Assembly (NCBI GenBank): GCA_947568835.1
Contig: OX387604.1
Coordinates: 19,683,076 to 19,747,075 of the forward strand
DNA length: 64,000 bases
Direction of reading: 5' to 3'
Source: Protonemura montana
Taxonomy: Eukaryota; Arthropoda; Insecta; Plecoptera; Nemouridae
Positions 44,690 to 54,700 of this stretch are shown here, one piece after another. Each line of letters starts with the position of its first letter. Position 1 is the stretch's first letter. Both the position numbers and the translations under genes were made by a program. The notes under the pieces were generated by a model that saw only the letters and a list, made by a program, of their open reading frames with translations, was not told where the DNA came from and ran no database searches.

Positions 44690-45360
44690 AGTGGACACGA
44701 TTCGAACCCGGGCCCATCCACAGTTCTTTCGGAGAGAAGCGACTTTTCCAATCAGCCACCGTTACTACAAAAAGGATGCCGGGAAATAAGAGATTCATGA
44801 ATTGTAGGAGACGACTTCAGTGTAATGAAAATAATACTCCGAGAGTTTCGATGGATGAACGCGTGGTGCAACACTTGCAGCATACAATGAATACCAGTCG
44901 CTTCTCGATGAAGAATAAAAAGTGGACCGACCTGGAATCGAACTCGGGCATGCTTCGATTAGCACTCAGAGAAGTAACCTATGAGACGTTCGGCCAAAGG
45001 CAGAAACTAACACGTACTTGAATAGCAGCTTGCGGGGATCTCAGTACATCATGGAGAAGAGACGAAAGTTTTCTCTATAACGATTGATACATATCCAGCA
45101 GTTTTAAACAATCAAGAATTGATGACATGTGATTTACCTACTTCGAACCAGAGACCCACTGTACCCTGGCGCTGGTCACGAGAGCGATCTTCACTCGCCA
45201 ATCGGACGCTATGAAGACCGACGAGAGTTACATGACAATACTCCAACAATATTGATAGGTGATTGTTTCTGAGATTGATATAGTGTACCAGGCGGGATAC
45301 GAACTCTGCCCCGTACTTCTGACATGTCTCAGTCAAGAAGTAACTTCCTATGCAGCCAAC
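44690..45360 (-). repeat. Second cluster of tRNA-like remnants
   Basis: Minus-strand B-box-like motifs GGGTTCGAATCGTGTCC (44697-44713), GAGTTCGATTCCAGG (~44930) and GAGTTCGTATCCCGCC (~45295), each preceded by a TGGCTGATTGG- or TTGGCTGCATAGG-like A-box. Probably tRNA-derived repeats or tRNA pseudogenes. Confidence 0.4.
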
Positions 45361-45659
45361 GAGGCGGATAGCTAGATGGGACAAACAACTGGCATAAGAA
45401 TAACTTAATACTAATATTAATAATAAAATAAACTGCTTAATAAAATTGTCTACTTTATTTTATTTTACCTTTTGCAGGATGTAAATAAAACAAGATATAA
45501 ATAAATCACATGTAAGTAGCAGTAATATTTATTTGTGAATCTTGATGGGTAGGCCACCCATCGTACAGGTGTGCGCTGACATCATGTCTACAGCCCAGGC
45601 GTTGGGAGTCAAGGGATTCTCAGAAGAAAATCAAGAAAAACGTCATAAGTTTCCATCGC

Positions 45660-46020
45660 AGGTTCAAACAGGGGTGTGCATTCAACTCCCCTTATAATTC
45701 TATCCCTATTGACACCCCTCGCGGGTCAAAATCCGTCACTTGAATTCCCACTCAAAAAATATTGAAAAAATCAATGGACCCCTTCGTTTTTTCTTGATTT
45801 TTTAAGATTCGCCCATACTGTGGTCTAAGGGGTAGTTTGCACCCCCGAACACGTTAGGCTATTTGGATTTTGCGTTAACATCATATTTTAGCCGCTATAT
45901 TGGTTTTAAACATTAAAAATAAATTAAGCCCCTTAATATTAATCTGAGACACAAACGGGGGTGTGTATTCAACTTCCCTTGAAATTCTACCCCTGTTGAC
46001 ACCCCTCATGAATCTTTTAT
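45660..46020 (+). repeat. Direct duplication of a ~60-bp block, ~285 bp apart
   Basis: AGGGGTGTGCATTCAACTCC ... TTGACACCCCTCGCG at ~45669 and GGGGGTGTGTATTCAACTTC ... TTGACACCCCTCATG at ~45957. No coding meaning seen; perhaps ends of one repeat element. Confidence 0.55.
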
Positions 46021-46394
46021 GAATATCACATTTATCCTGCATTTTGACACAATTATTGAAACCATATCATAACTCACCAGTTAAACAGACATTTGTAAAA
46101 TTGTAATTATTATTTCTTTATTTAAATTTATTTCCAAAACTAGCAGCAACTTGTTAATCAATCTTATTCTCGTCAGCAACACATATTTACACATAATAAA
46201 CCGGTAATAAAAATATAAGAAATAAATCCATGCTCTGTAGGTTAGATAGGTAATGTTAATAAGGTAAAAGTTAGGTTGTGAAACGAGGGTAAAGACAAAG
46301 CAAGGCAAGTGAGTTTCGGTCTTCACTCGGCTGCGTTTATCCAGGCTGCATACGCAACGACTGTATGATCTGTTGGCACCTCTGATCACGGTCC

Positions 46395-46497
46395 TCCTTG
46401 GTGTCGGCCGAGATCAGATGTCTGTAAACACCAGGACAAGATCAGCAACAAGCCTGCCAGGCAGACGAGGGTAAACCCGGTGCCTAACATGTTTCAT
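46395..46497 (-). CDS. Possible small membrane or secreted ORF (34 aa)
   Basis: From an ATG at ~46491 the minus strand reads MLGTGFTLVCLAGLLLILSW then CLQTSDLGRHQGGP and a stop: a hydrophobic segment followed by a short polar tail. An AG in a good acceptor context (TGGTGTTTACAG) falls just after CLQ. Downstream of it, in another frame, HLISADTKEDRDQRCQQIIQ then SLRMQPG ends in a stop, so the same bases could be the end of an intron and a last exon. No family recognised. Either reading may be chance. Confidence 0.2.
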
Positions 46498-46805
46498 TCT
46501 TAGATTGTTTAGTTCAAGGTTTTCTTTGTGTTTTCTCTGTGGCCAGAACAATCGATGTTTTCACTTTCCAGTCACGGATAGATAAGATCACATTTCACGG
46601 TCACAGAAATAAGATAGCCTTCGCATCGAATCCATTTTTCTAAAAATAAAGGGTTTCCTAAAAAAAAATTTTTTGCTTATCAAAAAAATAATTACCACCC
46701 TTCCCCCTTTTTATTTTTTCTACCCCTATTATCTTTCAAAGTATCCACTAGTTTTACCCCAGAGCCATCAAATGTATGACAGAAAAAGTTTGAAACGTAC
46801 AGATG

Positions 46806-46976
46806 ATGTCGATTAAGTGCCGGCGGAACCTGTCTTTCTGTGACAGTTTCTTTAGCCGATTAAAATCTGGTGAAAAATGGATCCAGTGCACTGCGTGCTC
46901 TAAATACTACCATGAAGCGTGTGCCGGTATCGAAAAAACAACAATGCACTACATTTATGATTTGTGTAGTACCTAA
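46806..46976 (+). pseudogene. C-terminal tail of a pogo-type transposase (PHD-like)
   Basis: A short plus-strand frame reads KCRRNLSFCDSFFSRLKSGE then KWIQCTACSKYYHEACAGIE and ends in IYDLCST and a stop. The W-x-Q-C-x2-C-x4-H-x2-C-x-G ... C-x-C-like pattern is the zinc-binding tail found at the end of many pogo/Tigger-like transposases. No catalytic DDE region is seen upstream, so only the tail survives. A PHD finger of an ordinary gene is the alternative; isolation and lack of splice sites argue against it. Confidence 0.55.
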
Positions 46977-48793
46977 AGTTATACCTGACTCATTGTAATA
47001 CTTATCAATAACACAATTCAAAAAAATTATGCTTTTATTACAGGTAAGTAGCAAAGCCATTTTTTCACCAAAAAGTAAAAATCCCTATTTTGCCCCATGC
47101 CATGGGGTAAAGTAGGCATTTGCTCTTCTTTTAGAAATCAATTCATTTCCGAATGGATTGTAATTATTTTTCTTTCCACTTCTTTGTGAATGTAAAGGGA
47201 TGATGAAGCTTTCATAAGACTTTTTTTCAGATTTCTAGAGCTATTACTACTTATTCTACACAAGTTTTCCTTTTTAGCTAGCCCACTTTGCCCCACCCAC
47301 CCCTATCAGTCAAGAAAATTGACGAAATAAACTGTTTTTTTTCTCCTGTATGTGTGGAATATATATGACAGATTGAATTAAGTTAATCATGTGTAAAGAA
47401 AATAAACAAAATGTCTCCATAGCCTAAACAATGGGAATATCTCTACATAGAATCAACTAGTACTACATATTCACTAATCAACTTGCTCATAATTTAATAA
47501 AACATTTTATTACCATAATTAGCAATATTTATATTTTACACATCACTTAATATACACAAATATGGTTGTACATATTGACTGAAGAAAATGCAACAATAAA
47601 CAATTTATTATTAGGTATATTACATGTTTATATGCAACAGCCAAGATTCATTTAATATTATATCAATTAATAGTGTTTTGAATAATCTCACATATAAGGT
47701 GCTTGCTTTAATGTATAATAGCTTGGATAGTTTCTTCTTTCTCCCAGTAAACCATCTCCAACTTCTTAAGACTTAAACCGCAGTAGTTCGACATCAAGAT
47801 ACAGTAGTATTTTGGACCAATTTTTTCTTGTTGACATGCCATAACTAATTTTTCAACATCATCATTTACACACTTTAAAAAAATTGATTTGGCAGAAACA
47901 GTGAGACAAAAAATTATAACAAATACACAGTTAGCCAGAAATACTGGTGTCAATAGACTTGAAGGTCGACAGCTGGAAAGTTAAAATGTGTATCACGCTA
48001 ATGGCTCGCTGGCACAACACATTGTTTGGCACAAAGTAATAAATTATTCACTAAATTCTGGCATCTAACTGAAAACGAAATATGATTTTTCTAGCAGTAG
48101 TTACAGACACTATTCACAGACTTTATATTGGCACTAGAGAAAATGTGTTTATGTCAGGTTTTATCCCCCCCCCCCCGCCCCTTCCTCCCCATTATATTAC
48201 AGCTTCAACTAAAAGTTAACCCATTACTTAATACTAAAATTGATAGTGATGTTGCCTATCACTCGGTGCCGATTCCTTCCATTATCTTCTTCAGATCTGC
48301 TAATTGGGCCACTTGAACAACTATAAGATAATATGATATATGCCCCACCCCACTAAACAAAAATAAAATGCATTGCCCTTAGTGTACATATTTTGCAAGA
48401 AAAAAAAAACATAATCTACTTTACATCTGAAATTTGATAAATCTAATACCACAGAAGGATGTTTACTCCTTAACAGGAAAATGCATAGTCCACTGCCCTC
48501 CCTCCGATTTTCAATACAACCCTAAATAAATATGAATCGGAACAGTTTTGCTGCTTCCAACCAAATTGCAGTGGTGACAGCAAAGAACCCCCCCCCCCAT
48601 CCCCAGGGAGAGAAAATATCAATTTACTGGACTAAATGGCTAATTTATCATGCCTTTGGGCAACAAACTATTTTAATAGGAATTTTCAGACAATTTCCTT
48701 GAACTTCTGAAACTAGTTGATAACGTGTTGGCGAGTTGATGTCAAGCGAGTTGTAGTTAATCAGCCTCAGCCTCAGCCAGTTTCTTCTTGCCG
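46977..48793. other. 3' flank of RNF220
   Basis: AT-rich, with a C run at 48165-48178 and one at 48588-48599. Apart from the doubtful frame at 47.7-48.0 kb I see no gene. The RNF220 3' UTR must start at 48793 and run leftward. Confidence 0.45.
47708..47970 (-). CDS. Possible terminal exon of an unknown secreted or membrane protein
   Basis: An acceptor-like TTTTAACTTTCCAG precedes a frame reading CRPSSLLTPVFLANCVFVII then FCLTVSAKS, a hydrophobic stretch, and a Cys-containing region with CVNDDVEKLVMACQQEKIGP and YYCILMSNYCGLSLKKLEMV ending at 47708. No in-frame ATG starts it, so it would be a last exon. I found no partner exon and no family. Codon composition is AT-rich, like surrounding non-coding sequence. 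Confidence 0.2.
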
Positions 48794-51700
48794 TCACATG
48801 TATATCTTCCTCAGATCTGAAGGCGAGGTTATCATGTTGCACTGTGGGCACAGCTTCTTGGCACCCTGTAAGACAATCCAAGCACAGGGCAATCTTAGAG
48901 ACAAGACAGAGACACCCTTAGCAAGCTGCACTAGGCCCAGGGTCAACTAGGCTCATAGAGTCCAGATCATGAAACAAGGTATTTTCTTGCACTACGCTAA
49001 GTCAGCATCGCACCAACAAATAAATAGAAACACACTGACAATTCTTAGTGTTTGTGATACAATTGATAAGATTGGATTCAATATTGATTTCAGATTCTCA
49101 CCGATGTTCAATCACAGAACGCGTGTGTTAATAACATATTCTACAGGGCATATCATTGTGATGTTGGCATCAAAAGCTGTAACTCGTGAATTAAGAAAGT
49201 TTGCTTATTCGGCGGTATAACAAGCTGAAAATTTGACCAAATCTTCCCAGAAGTGTAAGGACGTGTTGGAAAAAAGGGGACAAAAATATCATCGGTACAC
49301 CCCCTGAAAAAAGTTAGGAAATTCATATTTTTACAAAAAAAAACGAAAAAAAACATCAGAGCTACGTAATTAATTTAGTTTAAAAGTTACACGGTTCTCC
49401 TTTCCATAAATGAGTTTGGCTAACCCACGGTTACCTCGAACACTATCAAAAAATGTAATTCTGCCATTATATCTAGTCAAAAATGGACAAAATGGACAAA
49501 ATGTAGCAAAAAAGTATCAAAAACTTAACTACACATTACTTCACTCAAGTTTACTGGCTTAGTTAATATCACAAAAAAATCAATTTTGGTATCATCCGGA
49601 AGCTTGGAGCATTGGCTACAAAATAGCAGATGCAGAACTTTGAAAACGCGAACTTCCCTGCGTGCTTTTTTTGATTTCCGTGACTATCCGTATGAGCGTT
49701 CCCCCTTCCCCGTCGTTGGAGGCACGCTAGCTGCTGCCAGTGAGCATGGGCTGTCCTATGCTGGCCTCCAGCGCATTCTCACATACCAATCATCCTTCAC
49801 ATTTGAAGGAATAAAATAAATAATTCTACTGTGTAATCCGCCATTTTGGAGTTGATAATGCTCGACTGTCGCGCCTCATTGTTTTTATAAAAGCCTCGAA
49901 TTGTCTTCATTCTGCTACGAGCATACCTCTGCAGCTGCTTAGTTGAATTGCTAATGGCAATGAACTGAGTCATGTCGATCATTTTCTGGAAAGACAGCCA
50001 ATATTTAGGGGATTCAGACCCTTACTTTTATGCAAAAATGGACATCTTACTTCGTTCATAGTTAGCGAGCGGCAAGCTTAGGGACATAATCTTGGTTAGA
50101 ACTGTAATCCGAACGGGCTTTTGTTGTGCATATTGCACCTTTTTTACTCATTTAGTTTTTAAATATTCTGAGGTTCTATATTTCTTAATCAATTAAAGTA
50201 AAATTATGCCTATGACCAAGAAATGGTCTAACTGCATCCAAGGACTTTTATTAAATTCGAAATTTGAACACTTTTGGAATCCATAACACTCGTTTGAAAC
50301 TTGATATTTAGTTGATTCTTCTTGATATTTAGTTGATTCTTTTTGATATTAAGAAGTGAAAGTGATCATTAATGAGTGAGAAAAGTAATAATTGAGAAAA
50401 TTATACCTATATATTGAGAAAGTGAAGATATCGGCGCACACGATTTGTTGACAGAAATTGACTGCGTAGCTAAGATACCTAGAGCAAGACACTGGAGAAG
50501 TGACTCAGTAAAAACCATGAGTGCCTCTCTCTGGATTAGCTTTGACACTTCGTGTTTGAAAATGTGATCATGAGATTTGTTTCCTCCGTAGCCGGCAGGT
50601 AATTCAGTAGTTGAGATGGCAAGCGAGAGGCATTAAGCACAACTTTCAAGTAGCATGTTCAAATGATTGAATGGTTAGCGCTCAAAAGAGCATTTCAAAG
50701 GCCCAAATTATGTTTTTTTTTCTAATGTGTCTGCTAATGACTATTTTATTAGAGGACTCAGCCCAGCAAAGATTTCAATTTCTTGCTCGAGCCCCAGCGT
50801 GAAATAGAGAATGAAAGCATAAGAATTTGTCGTGAAACATTGGCCCATGTACGGAGTGTCAGGATCTGAAAGTTGTTGATGGCCTTCGTGCTCGGATTTC
50901 GTGGCTGGCCGAGCAGTAATCGTCCTCGCTCAGTCAATCTTCCTTCTATTTGAAAATGATTATCTCTTCCCGCTTGCATATAGATTATGAAACTGAAACT
51001 TTTATGCCGAATTCTGTACTTAAAAGAACACTAGGGCGTTGACTTTTACATTCCAAGAACCACGGAAAATGTGTTTTGAACTCTGGGAAACTAACGAAAA
51101 CCTAATCACGCTGTATGTATTTGTAAAAAGTGTTCCAATTTTCAGGGACCAGCGATAAAAGACAAATGTCAATGAACTTGACGTCTCTGGAGGTTGAAAG
51201 GATCTGCTATCGAATCGCGTTGGTTGAAGAACGGTCTCAGCAATGCGTCCGGTGGGACATGTGGTGAAAGGAGGGGGGGGGGGGGGGGGGGGGGGAGTGG
51301 TGGATCCCCGCCATGAAGGGATTTCCGTTTTATTGACTGGCACGAGTCAAATAATACATTTGCCTGGTATCCTATGCTTTTTATCATATAGTCCTATGCC
51401 TTGTAGTCTAGGAATATCGAGCGGCTATCTCTTCAAATAGAGAAGTTAGGATATTCGGTGTTATATAAAGCTGAAATTTTGATATTATGTGCATAACACC
51501 ATGACACAACTATTGTCACAAACCCGGACAAAAAATTTTCATCGGAAGACATTCAAAAAAATTACCAAAGTCAAAATTTCTTAAAAAATGAAAATTTCTT
51601 AAAAGTTGAATAAGTATGTCATTTTTGAATTTATAAACGTCTAGTTTCCGCAGAAGCCTAGGCATTAATACGTTATATCGATGCCGTTTTTAAAAAACAT

Positions 51701-54700
51701 CAAAAAGTTTTTTCTAACCTATGATATGAGCCAAAAAGTAGCTAAAAAAACGCAAAAAAAATATATACCACTTTTCACTTAATGCCACGGGACTAAATAT
51801 TGGCCAAATGTTATAAAACGAGTTTGTAAAGATAGCTCAAATCATTGTCTACAAGACTGCAGATCTAACTTTTTGAACACGTCAAGTTGACAACAGAGAT
51901 TTTTACTTTTCCCTACGAGAGGTAACTCTTGGCGCTCTGCCAAGCGCCGATAAGCCGTGCGGCTGGCTGGCAAATAGCATGCTATTGCTTGGAACGCTCT
52001 TGATACATCCATGCGTGCGTACATCATTGAAGCGTTTCTTCGTCGGCATTGTCGATCATGTCACTATAGGCATTGTAGCATTCCCTATCACACCTGCATA
52101 CGTCGATGCATCCAATTCCATTGCTATTGCACGTGCAAGTGGGGTTTATGCTGCAGGATTTCTTGGACTTGACTGAAATTTTGCAACGTTTCCATGGCTG
52201 TTTGACCCTCGAAATATACAGGTAAGACGAACTTTCTGCCCAGGCTCTGACACCAGCCACTGTCTTCGGGACCTATCACCACAAATAATAAAAATAATAA
52301 TAAGAAGAAGAAAAATAGAGACGACATTTAAATTCTAGTTCAAAAACCTCTGATAGCTTTGAATATTACTTTGGCAAACTTAAGCCACATTTTTGGAAAT
52401 TGCACGTGCGAGTTTACCTAAGTGCTAAATTGCCATGCAGCTCGTCGAAGGTGCTGATGAAATGCCCCTTCGCTCGGGAGTATTTTGGCAATTGAGATAG
52501 GTCGCGACACTGATATCTTAAAACGCAGCGCATTTAGCGAGTAATTATACTGTCGGAATTTCTTGTTTGTATCGTACAATTTAACCACCAAACTTCGAGC
52601 AGTGCTCACCTTTTCCAAAATGTCTGAAAAATTGGCCAAAAGTGACAACTCGTCTCGGGTCATTTTATTCAGTTGACGCCAGATCCTGTTTTTACCGATT
52701 CCGAAAAACGTTTAAAACAGTGTCACAGCCGGACAGTGCATGGGGCTGCAGGTAAAGCGATGCTTATTGGGAGCCCAATTTTCAATGCAATTTCGTGTAC
52801 AGGAATGAACCGATGTGCATAGGTGCTTTTCCCGACTGATCCCGTTTTTGCTGATATAACAGCCCAATAGAAAGAAAATCTGAGCACATGATGCCTGGGA
52901 GGTTTCCTGTGCAATAGTGGAATGAGATGGTTTGGTCTTTGCTGTTGCTAATTAGTTTATTGTGTATTAAATACTTGTAGGTGACACGAACTTGCCACTT
53001 TAGTGTCTACACCCTCAGCAATGAGGTATTCCCTGTATTTTTCGCAAACGTTGGGAATTGGTATAATTTTCCATCTCCTCATTTTATCCGAAATAAACGC
53101 TTGTGTGTTGACAGCAGCGCGATCGTATTGTGAGACGGTTTGTACCTTTTTACATGCCTCTATGCTGTTAGCACTCAGATATTTCGACAAACAATCTGCA
53201 TGGTAGCTGGCGTTTACCTCAAAGAGGGAACCGAATGTCATTCGATTTAAAATTACCTCGTCATTTCTCTCTTTGGTTGCTTTCAATACATTTTCCCTAA
53301 GAGACTCCGGATTCATGTCAACGAGAGAAACTTTACGTCCTGTCTTGTTTGTATCTCTTAATTGATGGATAATGAAACGGTATATGCTCCAGTCAAACTC
53401 TGGCATTGTTGAACGCGATACCCGTTTGTTTGGGGGTGGTGTTTCACCTCTGTTTAAGTTAGGGGACTCGAGCCTACGTTTTTTGCCATGTCAATATTTT
53501 TTTTGTTGGTGTACTGCTCTCTGCAACTTCCTTGCCTTGATATTTGTAAGGAAAAATTTGATACCCTTTCTTGCTTGCTTGATTTATTGTTCTTGCAATA
53601 TCATTGTCTTTTGCTTATTAGACCCTTTTCTGTTAAATTAGGAACATTCTCGCTGGTTAGGAACGCTAACTGAAAAAAATTTCCAATACCTGTGGTGAAA
53701 ATTATTTTTCTAGATTCTGTTGTGGAGGGTTCGCAGCTATCTCCTGTTTTCTCTGCTAAGTGAAAATAGTGAATAAAATTAACTGTCATGTTAACATGGA
53801 TCTAGTATGAGGAAGCATGCATTACTACATACCCATACCCATACGTATTGCTAGTTATTCCGTTTTGTAGGCGATCTTTTCACTTGCACAAATAAACAAA
53901 ATCATTGCTGAGTAACTAGTGAATTAGTGAGTAAACAAGTGAGTTTACGCGCATTTTATTTATCTTCATGCCATTTGCATTCCATATATTTGGGAGAATT
54001 TTCAGAAATTATCAATAATATTCGTCGTCCTGCTTTGAAAGTGAGTAGGAAACTAACTAGCAAGCCAGCAAACTAACCCTGCAAGCCATCGAAACCCATG
54101 TCAAGTGGATATACCTCGACAAATCTGTTCGCAGTCTTCTTGAAAATCATTATCTCGGATTCTGTAGATCCTCAAACCTCTGCACGTGGTTAAAACAGAG
54201 CAAGGTATGGTTGATATAAACGAATATATAACTTTTTTTTTATGTAAAAATCAAGAAACAGACCAAATTTACAGACAAAAAACAAAAAGCCTCCAATTTT
54301 AGGTAAATAATATGAAATCAAGTGCGGACCTAACGTAGTATCAAAAAGCCTGCGCACTCAACGCTAGTATGCCATTCAAAGCACCCTACGCATGCTATTA
54401 ACCAGCCAGCCGCACGGCTTATCGGCGCTTGGCAGCGCGCCAAGAGTTACCTCTCGTAGGGAAAAGCAAAAATCTCAGTTGTGAACTTGACGTGTTCAAA
54501 AAGTTAGATCTGCAGTCTTGTAGACAATGAATTGAGCTATCTTTACAAACTCGTTTAATAACATTCGGCCAATATTTAGTCCCGTGGCATTAAGTGAAAA
54601 GTGGTATATATTTTTTTTTGCGTTTTTTTAGCTACTTTTTGGCTCATGTCATAGGTTAGTAAAAACTTTTTGACGTTTTTTAAAAACGGTATCGATATAA

